DNA of 64,000 nt from Proteobacteria bacterium DTSAM18 (GTDB taxonomy: Bacteria > Myxococcota_A > UBA796 > GCA-2862545): positions 124,001 to 188,000 of the forward strand of contig JARACJ010000006.1 in the NCBI GenBank assembly GCA_028767165.1. Reading direction: 5' to 3'. Below the pieces are notes generated by a model, which was given only the letters and a program-made list of their open reading frames with translations, was not told where the DNA came from and did not search any database. Position 1 is the stretch's first letter. Each line of letters opens with the position of its first letter. The position numbers were made by a program, and so were the translations under genes. Shown piece after piece: positions 35,569-43,858 of this stretch.

Positions 35569-36537
35569 ATGCGTTCCTTCGTCCTGCTCGCGGCCCTCGC
35601 CGGCTGTCGTGGCTCGCTCACCGTCGACGACGACGGGGTGGGCAACAACCTGGTGGATCCGGTGGACGGCATCGCCGACAGCGGCCTCGGCGCAGACACC
35701 CTCGGCCCGGTCGGCCCCATCGGAGGTCCCGGCGACACCGATGAGGACACAAGCGTCCCGGCCTTCGGCAGTGGCATCCTGTTCGGCACCGGCGGCACCG
35801 GCACACCGATCGGAGGCACCGGTGGTCTGATCGGAGGCACCGGCGCGATGGGCGGCACCGGCTCCGCGGGGGGTACGGGCTCCCTCGGAGGTGGCACCGG
35901 CGCCGCGGGCGGCACCGGCAGCATGGGGGGTAGCGGCAGTATCGGCGGCACCGGCGCGGCGGGAGGTACGGGCGTCATGGGTGGAGGCACCGGCGGCACC
36001 GGCGCGGGCGCGGGCGGCACCGGATCTGCCGGCGGTGGCTGGGGCAACGGCGGCGGTGGCGGCTGGGGCGGCCAGGACTCCGGAGACGACACCGGCGGTG
36101 GCTGGGGCAACGGCGGCGGCGGTTGGGGCGGCGGCCTGGACTCCGGTCCCGAGGACACCTCGTCCGGCGGTGGCTGGGGCAACGGCGGCGGCGGCGGCGG
36201 CGGTTGGGGCGGCGGCCAGGACTCCGGTCCCGAGGACACCTCCTCCGGCGGTGGCTGGGGCAACGGTGGCGGCTGGGGCGGCCAGGACTCCGGCGACGAC
36301 ACAGGCCTGGACAACGGTCGCGACACCACCGACGAGGGTGGTGGCTGGGGATGGGGTCAGGAAACCGGCACCAGCCCGCTGGGCGACACCTCCGGCGACA
36401 CCTCCGTCAGCATCGGAGAGACCTCGGAAGACACCGATCCACTCCCCACGGACGCCGACCCGGTCATCGACAGCGGCGAATCCGACGAACCCGAAGACTC
36501 CGCAGAGGAGGGTGGTGGCGGCTGGGGATGGTTCTGA
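35569..36537 (+). CDS. Glycine-rich low-complexity lipoprotein
   Basis: 322 residues; start ATG at 35569. The lipoprotein signal ends LAALAGC, followed by an Asp/Gly linker. Residues ~68-155 are a run of GGTG units (GGTGGTGTPIGGTGGLIGG), and ~155-245 repeat GGGWGNGGGG with W-G pairs and DSG(D/P)(D/E)DT spacers. No globular domain. The repetitive DNA of the W-G part is nearly identical between copies, so it may vary by slippage. It ends in GGGWGWF. Probably a surface-exposed fibrous lipoprotein. Function unknown. Confidence 0.8.
   Translation: MRSFVLLAALAGCRGSLTVDDDGVGNNLVDPVDGIADSGLGADTLGPVGPIGGPGDTDEDTSVPAFGSGILFGTGGTGTPIGGTGGLIGGTGAMGGTGSAGGTGSLGGGTGAAGGTGSMGGSGSIGGTGAAGGTGVMGGGTGGTGAGAGGTGSAGGGWGNGGGGGWGGQDSGDDTGGGWGNGGGGWGGGLDSGPEDTSSGGGWGNGGGGGGGWGGGQDSGPEDTSSGGGWGNGGGWGGQDSGDDTGLDNGRDTTDEGGGWGWGQETGTSPLGDTSGDTSVSIGETSEDTDPLPTDADPVIDSGESDEPEDSAEEGGGGWGWF
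35779..36294 (+). repeat. GGTG and GGGWGNG tandem repeat tract
   Basis: Two classes of repeat inside the glycine-rich lipoprotein. Repeats of ggcaccggc-like units (GGTG) to about 36024, then near-identical ~40-60-nt copies of ggcggtggctggggcaac to about 36290. The second class is more conserved at DNA level. Confidence 0.7.
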
Positions 36538-36580
36538 CACGGCTACGGTACCGGCACCTCCACGCTGCTCCCTGCACCAC

Positions 36581-36602
36581 GGGCCGCCGTTCTCGGCGGC
36601 CT
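36581..36602 (+). terminator. Terminator after the glycine-rich lipoprotein
   Basis: Perfect 8-bp stem GGCCGCCG/CGGCGGCC with TTCT loop, then TTCCCC. It is 45 bp after the stop. Confidence 0.55.
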
Positions 36603-36642
36603 TCCCCGCTCTTGGATTCTCCCTTTGCCCGAGCATGGGCCC

Positions 36643-38127
36643 ATGGGGGAAAACACGGTTAATCGCCCGCGTTCCTCCAGCCCCCGACGTGCCGTGCAGT
36701 TCGCCACCCTCGAGTTCATCGCGTTCTTCCTTCCCGTCCTCGGGATGGCCTGGCTCTCGAGGCCCTGGCCCCTTGCCCGCAAGCTGTTCCTGCTGCTGGC
36801 GTCCTATGCGTTCTACGCCGGCTGGAACGTCGGTCTGCTCGTGATGATCATCGTCACCAGCACCATCGACTACTACTGCGGCGAAGGCATCGCGAACGCG
36901 AAGTCCAAGGCCATCAAGAAGGCCTGGCTGACGGTCTCCATGGCCACCAACCTGTCCGCCCTCGGCTACTTCAAGTACTACGGCTTCTTCCGCGACAACG
37001 TCGAGGCCCTCGCCGGAGCCTTCGGCGCCAGCTCCGGTCTGCCCATCCTCGAGATCATGCTGCCCCTGGGACTGTCCTACATCACGTTCCAGTGCATGAC
37101 CTACACCATCGATCTGTACCGGGGCTATGGCGTCAAGGCGGGGAGCTACCTCGACTTCCTGCTGTACATCGCCTTCTTCCCGCAGGTGCTCATCGGGCCC
37201 ATCTGCCGGTCCCGCGATCTGCTGCCGCAGCTGTCGAAGCCCGTTCCCGAAGGCTTCCCCGACCTCACCCAGGCCGTCTCCCGCATCGCGTCGGGCCTGT
37301 TCAAGAAGGTCATCCTCGCCACCTACCTGTCCACCCACCTGGTGGAAGACGCCTTCCTGGCGCCGGAGAACTTCAGCAGCCTCGAGCTGCTCCTCGCGGC
37401 CTACGCCTACACGATCCAGATCTACTGCGACTTCTCCGGCTACACGGATCTGGCCATCGGCATCGGCCTGCTCCTCGGCATCCGGCTGCCCGACAACTTC
37501 AACCAGCCCTACCGGGCCACCAGCCTCGCCGACTTCTGGCGTCGCTGGCACATGACCTTCTCCAACTGGCTGCGGGACTACGTGTTCCTGCCGCTGGGCG
37601 GCTCCTGGGGCACGCGCAAGCAGACCTACCTCAACCTGATGATCGTCATGTGGGTCACCGGCATCTGGCACGGTGCGGCCTGGAAGTACGTGGTGTGGGG
37701 CTCCATCCACGGCGTGCTGATGGTGGCCTACAAGCTGGTGCAGGACCGGCGCAAGGCGAAGGGCATCAACCCGAAGACCCTGCAGCACCCCCGCTGGTAC
37801 GTGGGCCTGAACTGGGTCTACACCTTCCACGTGGTGGTCCTGGCACGGATCTTCTTCCGTTCCACGGATCTGCAGGTCGCGGGCATGTACTGGGACCGCC
37901 TGCTCGACTTCAGCCTGGCCGGCCACGGCATCGAGTGGCTGGTGCTCCCGGTGGCCGCCATCGGTCTCGGCCTGAACTTCTGGGGCCAGCACATCCGCAG
38001 CGCCTTCGAGCGTCTGCACGACGCCACGCCCGCCCCCATGCGGCCCGTGCTGTGGACCTTCGTCGGCGGTCTGGTGCTCGTCCTGCAGCCGGCCGACGTC
38101 GCTCCCTACATCTACTTCTCCTTCTGA
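36643..38127 (+). CDS. MBOAT O-acyltransferase, AlgI/DltB-like
   Basis: 494 residues as drawn from an ATG at 36643; a GTG at 36694 (MQFATLEF) is a realistic alternative matching typical AlgI starts, and a TTG lies earlier. About ten membrane helices. Conserved MBOAT features: FFPQVLIGPI, FNQPYRATSLADFWRRWHMTF and the catalytic-histidine loop TGIWHGAAWKYVVWG. These proteins move acyl groups across the membrane for O-acylation of polysaccharides. The next gene, 7 bp on, carries SGNH and esterase domains, typical of the partner. Confidence 0.9.
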   Translation: MGENTVNRPRSSSPRRAVQFATLEFIAFFLPVLGMAWLSRPWPLARKLFLLLASYAFYAGWNVGLLVMIIVTSTIDYYCGEGIANAKSKAIKKAWLTVSMATNLSALGYFKYYGFFRDNVEALAGAFGASSGLPILEIMLPLGLSYITFQCMTYTIDLYRGYGVKAGSYLDFLLYIAFFPQVLIGPICRSRDLLPQLSKPVPEGFPDLTQAVSRIASGLFKKVILATYLSTHLVEDAFLAPENFSSLELLLAAYAYTIQIYCDFSGYTDLAIGIGLLLGIRLPDNFNQPYRATSLADFWRRWHMTFSNWLRDYVFLPLGGSWGTRKQTYLNLMIVMWVTGIWHGAAWKYVVWGSIHGVLMVAYKLVQDRRKAKGINPKTLQHPRWYVGLNWVYTFHVVVLARIFFRSTDLQVAGMYWDRLLDFSLAGHGIEWLVLPVAAIGLGLNFWGQHIRSAFERLHDATPAPMRPVLWTFVGGLVLVLQPADVAPYIYFSF

Positions 38128-38134
38128 GGCATCC

Positions 38135-40093
38135 ATGACGGTCATCGACAAGTACAAGCCGGTCCGCCAGGAGCCCCAGACGGTCACCCCCGTGCGCAGC
38201 GTCCTCCCCGGCGTCTTCGTGTCCGCCCTGGCGCTCCTGGTGTTCTCCGCCGACAGCCTGCAGACCTTCGCGTTCTACGAGGACGACCTGCCGGCCCCCG
38301 TGTCCGTCGCCATCGAGGGCATCCATGGCGTGTCCGAAGCCACGGGCGTGCTCGGCCTCCGCCGGGGCCTCGACGCCCTGGTCGACCCCCTGAACCGCAC
38401 GGCCAAGCTGTTTCGCAAGGACGACGGCGCCCCCGCGGCCGCGGAGGACGACGAGGTCCCCGCCGAGCCCGTGGAGCCCACGCTTCCGCCCGGCGAGCGC
38501 TGGGCCGCCAGCCCCCTGCGCGACCGCCCCACCCGCATCCTCATCGTCGGCGCCTCCTCCATCCAGCACGCCATCGGCACGGAGCTGCAGCGCGAGCTCG
38601 AGGCCCGCTACCAGGATCTGGTCATCCTGCGAAAGGGCAAGGTGTCCACCGGTCTCGCCCGTCCCGACGTGTTCGACTGGCCCTCGGAGGTGGCGGCCCT
38701 CATGGACGAGTTCCAGCCCGACGTGGTCATCGGCCAGTTCGGCGGCAACGACGCGCAGAACATGATGAGCGACGCCGGCCCCCAGAAGATGGGCTCCGAG
38801 GGCTGGGTGCAGGAGTACACCCGCCGGGTCACCGACCTGTCCCAGGCCATCGTCGATCACGGGGCCCTGCCCATCATGGTCGGCATGCCCGTGATGCGCT
38901 CCGAGGGGTTCAACCGCCGCATCGGCATCGTCAACGACGTCACCCGCGCCTCGGTGCAGTCCGTGGGTGGCCTGTACCTCAGTCTGACGGAGCCCAGCGC
39001 CGACGACAAGGGCCGCTACAAGGCCAGCGTCATGTTCGACGGTCGCTCGGGTCGCATGCGCATGGACGACGGCATCCACTTCACCCGCCTCGGCGGACAG
39101 TTCATGGCCCGATTCCTTTCCCAGCGGCTCGAGCGGAACATCGTGCTGTTCCCCAAGGACGACGTCGCGCCCGAGGGCTCGGCCGACAACCCGGTGCTCC
39201 TCGCGTCCGCCGACACCGATCAGCCGGCGCCCGCACCCGAGCCCACCAAGGTGGAAGGCCCCGCCCCCGCCTACCGGATCACCATCCCCAGCGAGCGCCG
39301 CGGCCCGTCCGACGCCCTCGCCTACGTGCCCCATGACGTCCCCGCCGAGGGCCTGCCCGTCTGGTACCTGCTCCACGGAGCCTGGGGCAGCTGGGAGGAC
39401 TGGCCCGACCACGCCCACGAAGTGCTGGCCGAGCTCGCCGACGAGCACCGCATGATCATCGTCACCCCCGACGGCATGCCCCACGGCTGGTACCTCGACA
39501 GCCCCGTGCGGCCCGAGCACCAGCTGGGCACCTGGCTCGTCACCGACCTGCTGGACGCCGTGGAGTCCCAGCTCCCCGCCGATGGCCGGCGCGCGATCTC
39601 CGGCAACTCCATGGGCGGGCACGGGGCGCTGCACGCCGCCCTGAGCCGACCGGCCGCCTTCGAGACCGTCACCTCGATGTCCGGCGTCACCGATCTCACC
39701 CATGCCGCCAGCCGGGAGCACCTTCAGGAGCTCCTCGGCACCTTCGAGGCCGCCCCCACCGCGTGGACCTCCCGCTCGGCCCTGCACCGGGTCCAGGCCT
39801 CCCCCTACCTGCTCTCCGGCACGCGCCTGATGCTGTCCTGCGGCGACCAGGACACCTGGTGGGGGCCGAACCAGCGCTTCCACGAGGCCCTCACCGCCCT
39901 CGGCATCTCCCACACATGGGATCCCCAGCAGGGCGGCCACACCTGGGACCTCTGGGTCGACGCCCTGCCCCGCCACGCCGCCTTCGTGGCGGCGCCGTGG
40001 AAGATCGAGACCCCGCCCGCCCAGGCCGCGGAGCTCGCGCCCACGCAGGGCCAGACGCCGCCCTCCAGCGTGCCGGAGCAGGCGACGCCCTGA
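38135..40093 (+). CDS. Membrane-anchored SGNH (DUF459)-esterase D fusion
   Basis: 652 residues. One membrane helix (24-38) anchors a periplasmic SGNH hydrolase (~130-335) of the DUF459 type: S141/S142 in IVGASSIQ, FGGND (G204, N205), and a closing D312-x-x-H315 (DGIHF). A linker leads to an esterase D/PF00756-like domain (~380-625): LLHGAWG, nucleophile S492 in SGNSMGGHG, D571 in CGDQD and H602 in GGHTW. The first domain fits the O-acyltransferase role of AlgX/DUF459; the second could hydrolyse acyl esters. Fusion of both is unusual. Coupled to the MBOAT gene by a GAGG RBS. Confidence 0.9.
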   Translation: MTVIDKYKPVRQEPQTVTPVRSVLPGVFVSALALLVFSADSLQTFAFYEDDLPAPVSVAIEGIHGVSEATGVLGLRRGLDALVDPLNRTAKLFRKDDGAPAAAEDDEVPAEPVEPTLPPGERWAASPLRDRPTRILIVGASSIQHAIGTELQRELEARYQDLVILRKGKVSTGLARPDVFDWPSEVAALMDEFQPDVVIGQFGGNDAQNMMSDAGPQKMGSEGWVQEYTRRVTDLSQAIVDHGALPIMVGMPVMRSEGFNRRIGIVNDVTRASVQSVGGLYLSLTEPSADDKGRYKASVMFDGRSGRMRMDDGIHFTRLGGQFMARFLSQRLERNIVLFPKDDVAPEGSADNPVLLASADTDQPAPAPEPTKVEGPAPAYRITIPSERRGPSDALAYVPHDVPAEGLPVWYLLHGAWGSWEDWPDHAHEVLAELADEHRMIIVTPDGMPHGWYLDSPVRPEHQLGTWLVTDLLDAVESQLPADGRRAISGNSMGGHGALHAALSRPAAFETVTSMSGVTDLTHAASREHLQELLGTFEAAPTAWTSRSALHRVQASPYLLSGTRLMLSCGDQDTWWGPNQRFHEALTALGISHTWDPQQGGHTWDLWVDALPRHAAFVAAPWKIETPPAQAAELAPTQGQTPPSSVPEQATP

Positions 40094-40105
40094 GCGGACG
40101 CCGGC

Positions 40106-40471
40106 CTACATGCCCTTCACGATGCCCTCGGCCAGTCCGAGGGCGCCGGCGAGCATGCGGATCAACAGCACGATCAGCCACTGCACGAAGCCCATCACGA
40201 TGCCCACGATCGCCGACTGCTTGAAGTCGAGCATCGTGACCATCGCGAGGCCCCCCGCCCAGGCGAGGAAGCCGATGAGCAGGCTGAGGAAGCCGCTTCC
40301 GGGCCAGATGGCGAGCACGATGGCCTGCACGGTGCTGGCGACGATGGCGGCGATGATGGCGGACACCCAGCCCAGCTCCACACCCACCGCCATCTTGGCG
40401 GAGATCCGGAGCAGCCAGGCCTGGAAGAGGACTGCCAGGGGAAAGACAAGGATGGAGAACAGCACACCCAT
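40106..40471 (-). CDS. Small integral membrane protein
   Basis: 121 residues, mostly hydrophobic, with three or four helices (FSILVFPLAVLFQAWLL; VSAIIAAIVASTVQAIVLAIW; LLIGFLAWAGGLAMVTML; VMGFVQWLIVLLIRMLAGAL). The sequence is Ile/Val/Ala-rich and shows no motif I recognise. The frame lies opposite to the fusion gene and just 12 bp past its stop. Real by hydrophobic pattern; function unknown. Confidence 0.65.
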   Translation of the reverse strand: MGVLFSILVFPLAVLFQAWLLRISAKMAVGVELGWVSAIIAAIVASTVQAIVLAIWPGSGFLSLLIGFLAWAGGLAMVTMLDFKQSAIVGIVMGFVQWLIVLLIRMLAGALGLAEGIVKGM

Positions 40472-40547
40472 ACGTGATACACCTTGAGCCGGTCAGAGGG
40501 CCCGAGGCCCCCGATCCACGTTCTCTCCTGGCATACCCGAGTGCCCC

Positions 40548-41624
40548 GTGCGTCCCATTGGGAGCCCCCCCATCACCACCAGCCCCTACGAGCCCAGCTG
40601 GCTGGCCGACACCGCGATCGACCGCCTGAAGCGACGCAGCCTGTCATGGTCCCTGCTGCTCGTGGCCACGATCCTCTGGTACGCGGTGCTCCCGTTCAGC
40701 ACCGCCTTCGCCCTGGTCCGTGATCTCCGCCACAGGGACACCCGCTGGGGGTCCCTACGCACGATCGCCTTCATCAGCGTGTACGCCATCGCCGAGTGGA
40801 TCGCGATCGTCGTCCTGAGCACCGGCTGGCTCGGTGCATGGGCCACCCCTCGCCGACACCGGGAGCGCACGGCCCGGTGGGTCCGCCGCATCCAGGGATG
40901 GTGGGGAAGCCGGCTGTCCGAGATCGCCTACGGGCTGTTCGGCCTCGTTCCCCACATCGAGGGGCTCGACGAAGTGCCCGACGGGCCGTTCCTGCTGTTC
41001 ACCCGCCACGCGGGCGGCGGTGACACCCTGGCCCCCATGTACGCCCTCACGCGCACCCGCGGCACCCACCTTCGCTACGTGCTCAAGCAGGAGCTCCGCT
41101 TCGCACCCGCGTTCGAGCTGGCCTGCAGCTGGTCGCCGGCCCACTTCGTCAACCGTCGGGCGAAGGATCCCGAGGCCGAGGCCCAGCGCGTGGCCCACGT
41201 GGCCGACGGCATGCAGGCCGGCGAGTGCCTCGTGATCTACCCGGAGGGCACCCGGTTCACGGACGCCAAGCGTCAGCGCATCCTCGATCGCGCCACCGCG
41301 AGCTCCGACCCCACCGAGCTCACGCGGGTGGAGCCCTTCACCCACGTGCTCCCTCCGCGAAAGCGTGGCCCGCTCGCCCTGCTCGACCGCCACCCGGAGC
41401 TCGACGTGCTGTTCTTCGCCCACGTGGGTCTCGAGCACACCGACTCGCTGCACGACCTGTGGAACGGACGCTGCGCCGGTCAGCCGATGGCCATCCGCAT
41501 GTGGCGTGTGCGCGCGGCCGACATCCTCCGCGATCCCGACGCCCGCGCAGCGTGGCTCGACGTGCAGTGGCGGCGCATGAACGCCGAGGTGCGGGACCTC
41601 AAGGAACGCTATCCCGAGGTCTGA
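40548..41624 (+). CDS. PlsC-like 1-acylglycerol-3-phosphate acyltransferase
   Basis: 358 residues as drawn from a GTG; no good RBS is seen and the true start is uncertain. Two hydrophobic segments near 35-57 and 73-97. The acyltransferase signature is present: H154-x4-D159 (TRHAGGGDT) and YPEGTRF (231-237), typical of the PlsC/LPAAT superfamily. Probably makes phosphatidic acid or acylates a similar lipid at the inner membrane. Its last 16 nt overlap the convergent ATP-grasp gene. Confidence 0.85.
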   Translation: MRPIGSPPITTSPYEPSWLADTAIDRLKRRSLSWSLLLVATILWYAVLPFSTAFALVRDLRHRDTRWGSLRTIAFISVYAIAEWIAIVVLSTGWLGAWATPRRHRERTARWVRRIQGWWGSRLSEIAYGLFGLVPHIEGLDEVPDGPFLLFTRHAGGGDTLAPMYALTRTRGTHLRYVLKQELRFAPAFELACSWSPAHFVNRRAKDPEAEAQRVAHVADGMQAGECLVIYPEGTRFTDAKRQRILDRATASSDPTELTRVEPFTHVLPPRKRGPLALLDRHPELDVLFFAHVGLEHTDSLHDLWNGRCAGQPMAIRMWRVRAADILRDPDARAAWLDVQWRRMNAEVRDLKERYPEV

Positions 41625-42517
41625 TCCGGGCCCACGAGGTTGTGGAGCACCTGCGCAAACCGCGCGGCTCCGCGCGGAGCATGCCGGAAGAACAGGGATG
41701 GCTCCACCACCTCGAGCTCGTTGAGCACCCATCGGCCGCCGGCCATCTCCAGCATGTCGATCCGTGCGTAGTCGAACGGCCGCGACCGACGAAGCAACCC
41801 TCTCGCCGCCTCGAGCGTCTGCAGGGCGAGGGACAGCTGGGCGCCGGACATCTCCACCGGCATGTCCGAGGCGCCGAAGTCGTCCTGCACCCGGTAGTCA
41901 CCGGGAACGGGCACCTTTCGCACCCCGTGGGAGAAGGAGCCGCCGAAGAACACGGCGCTGTGCTCCCCCCTCGTCTCCACCGACGCCAGGTAGGGCTGCG
42001 CCATCATGGGCTCCACCGGCAGCAGCCTTGCCAGGTGCTCCATCACCGACCGCCGATCGGTCTCCGTGGTCGATCCCCGCAGGGTCTCACGGGCGGTCTG
42101 CCCCATCAGGGGCTTGAGGAACACGCGGTCCCACCCCTCCCCCACCATGGCCTCCCACGCCTCCTCGGCGTCGGTTCCCCGCTCGAACCAGAGGGTCGGC
42201 GCGAGGGTCACGCCCGCCTGCTCGAGCTGTCGGAGGTAGGACTTGTGGGTGTTCCAGCGCACCACCGCGGCGTCGTGGACGAGCTGCGTCGCGCGCTCCA
42301 CCTCCTCCGCCCAGGCCACGAAGCGATCCACCTGGTGGGCGTAGTTCCAGGTGGTGCGGAGGACGGCGAGGTCGAAGGTGCCCCAGTCGACGCCTTCGTC
42401 GTCCCACGCCGGCTGCGAGATCTCGTGGCCGAGCGCCCTCAAAGCGGCGTGCAGGGGCGCGTCGTCCACCTCCCAGGTGGGAAGATCCAGTTGGGACACG
42501 AGGGCGATCCGGGCCAC
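41609..42517 (-). CDS. ATP-grasp family enzyme (RimK/DcsG-like)
   Basis: 302 residues. The start GTG at 42517 has GGGAGG upstream; the frame upstream is open but unrelated. N-terminal WDDEGVDWGTFDLAVLRTTWNY and later WNTHKSYLRQLEQAGVTLAPT, VFLKPLMGQTARETLRG, RIDMLEM and WVLNELEVVEPSLFF are the ATP-grasp pattern (ADP-forming peptide/amide ligases). Substrate unknown; neighbours give no hint. Stop overlaps the plsC-like gene tail-to-tail by 16 nt. Divergent from rlmL. Confidence 0.83.
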   Translation of the reverse strand: MARIALVSQLDLPTWEVDDAPLHAALRALGHEISQPAWDDEGVDWGTFDLAVLRTTWNYAHQVDRFVAWAEEVERATQLVHDAAVVRWNTHKSYLRQLEQAGVTLAPTLWFERGTDAEEAWEAMVGEGWDRVFLKPLMGQTARETLRGSTTETDRRSVMEHLARLLPVEPMMAQPYLASVETRGEHSAVFFGGSFSHGVRKVPVPGDYRVQDDFGASDMPVEMSGAQLSLALQTLEAARGLLRRSRPFDYARIDMLEMAGGRWVLNELEVVEPSLFFRHAPRGAARFAQVLHNLVGPDQTSG

Positions 42518-42601
42518 GGGGCCTCCCGATGGTGGGAAAGTTTGGACAAAGCGTGGTGACCGGGCCCCCGGGGACAGATACGAGCGGCCCACGGAGGCAT
42601 C

Positions 42602-43792
42602 ATGGCACGCACCCTCACCTTCTTCGCCACCACATCCAAGGGAATCGAGCCCATCCTTGCCAAGGAGCTCAAGCGGCTCGGCCTGCAGCGGGTGGTCGAG
42701 CAGCCCGGCGCCGTGCGCTTCATGGGCCCGCTCAAGGATGGCTACAAGGCCTGCCTGTGGTCCCGGGTAGCCAGCCGGGTGCACCTCGAGCTGTTCCGCA
42801 GCCAGGGCAACACCCCCGACGACCTGTACGAGGCCGTCCGCAATTTCCCCTGGGAGGATCACTTCTCCCCCGGACGCACCTTCGCCGTGCGCTTCATCGG
42901 CCGCTCCCGGCTGTTCCGCGACACCCGCTTCGGGGCCCTGAAGGCCAAGGACGGCATCGTGGATCGCCTGCGCGAGATCTGGGGCAGCCGACCTGACGTC
43001 GACCCGAAGAACCCCGATCTGCGCATCACCATCCGCCTGAAGAACGGCCTGTTCACGGGCCTGCTCGACCTGAGCGGCGCCCCCCTGCACGAGCGCGGCG
43101 GTGAGCGGGAGTCCGGCAAGGCCCCCGTCCGGGAGACCCTCGCCGCCGCCATGCTGCTGCACGCCGACTGGCCCCGCCGTGCCCGGGAGGGTCAGCCGCT
43201 GGTCGATCCGATGTGCGGCTCCGGCACGCTCCTCCTCGAAGGCGCCGCCATGGCGCTCGACCAGGCTCCCGGTCTGTACCGCAAGTCCTGGGGTTTCGAG
43301 GGCTGGAAGCAGCACGACGCCAAGCAGTGGGAGATCCTGAAGACCGAAGCCCACCAGAAGCGGGGCCGGGTCCGCAACCTTCCCCCCATGTTCGGCTCCG
43401 ACATCGATGCCGCGGTCGTCTCGAAGGCACGTCGCAACGCACGCTCCCTCAAGCTGGAAGACGCCATCGAGTGGACCGTCCGCGACGTCCTCGACGTGAC
43501 CCGGCCCGACACGCCGCCGGGGCTCGTGGTCATCAACCCGCCCTACGGTGAGCGCCTCGGCGAGGAGGAGGAAGCCCTGCAGGCCCACGCCGACCTCGGA
43601 GAGACCCTGCGCACCACCTTCGGCGGCTGGACGGCCATGCTGCTCACCACCCACAAGAAGAACGTGCAGCAGCTGCGCATCAAGCCCAGCCTGACCTACG
43701 AGATCTTCAATGGCCCGCTGCGCTGCCGGTTCGTCACCCTCGACATCTGGGACGACACCACCCGCCTGCTGCGCGACGGCAGCATCATCTGA
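42602..43792 (+). CDS. rlmL: 23S rRNA (guanine-N2) methyltransferase, RlmL N-terminal type
   Basis: 396 residues. N-terminal THUMP domain (~1-160), then a class-I SAM methyltransferase: motif I DPMCGSGT (D202-T209) and the catalytic NPPYGER (N312-R318). Resembles the N-terminal m2G2445 half of E. coli RlmL/RlmKL; the RlmK half is absent, as in many bacteria. Good RBS GGAGGC at ATG. Divergent from the ATP-grasp gene. Confidence 0.88.
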   Translation: MARTLTFFATTSKGIEPILAKELKRLGLQRVVEQPGAVRFMGPLKDGYKACLWSRVASRVHLELFRSQGNTPDDLYEAVRNFPWEDHFSPGRTFAVRFIGRSRLFRDTRFGALKAKDGIVDRLREIWGSRPDVDPKNPDLRITIRLKNGLFTGLLDLSGAPLHERGGERESGKAPVRETLAAAMLLHADWPRRAREGQPLVDPMCGSGTLLLEGAAMALDQAPGLYRKSWGFEGWKQHDAKQWEILKTEAHQKRGRVRNLPPMFGSDIDAAVVSKARRNARSLKLEDAIEWTVRDVLDVTRPDTPPGLVVINPPYGERLGEEEEALQAHADLGETLRTTFGGWTAMLLTTHKKNVQQLRIKPSLTYEIFNGPLRCRFVTLDIWDDTTRLLRDGSII

Positions 43793-43808
43793 GCCGCCAA
43801 GACGACGA

Positions 43809-43837
43809 ACGGCCCGCCGCATGGTGCGACGGGCCGT
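43809..43837. terminator. Terminator between rlmL and acyl-CoA dehydrogenase
   Basis: ACGGCCCG/CGGGCCGT with inner CGC/GCG between convergent stops at 43792 and 43859; no clear T-tract. Confidence 0.5.
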
Positions 43838-43858
43838 GATCCGGGACTCAGCGCGCCG

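Noticed and set aside
35779-36294. Repeat tract mistaken for CRISPR
   Set aside because: Units are in-frame Gly/Trp codons inside a gene; no uniform spacers or palindromic repeats.
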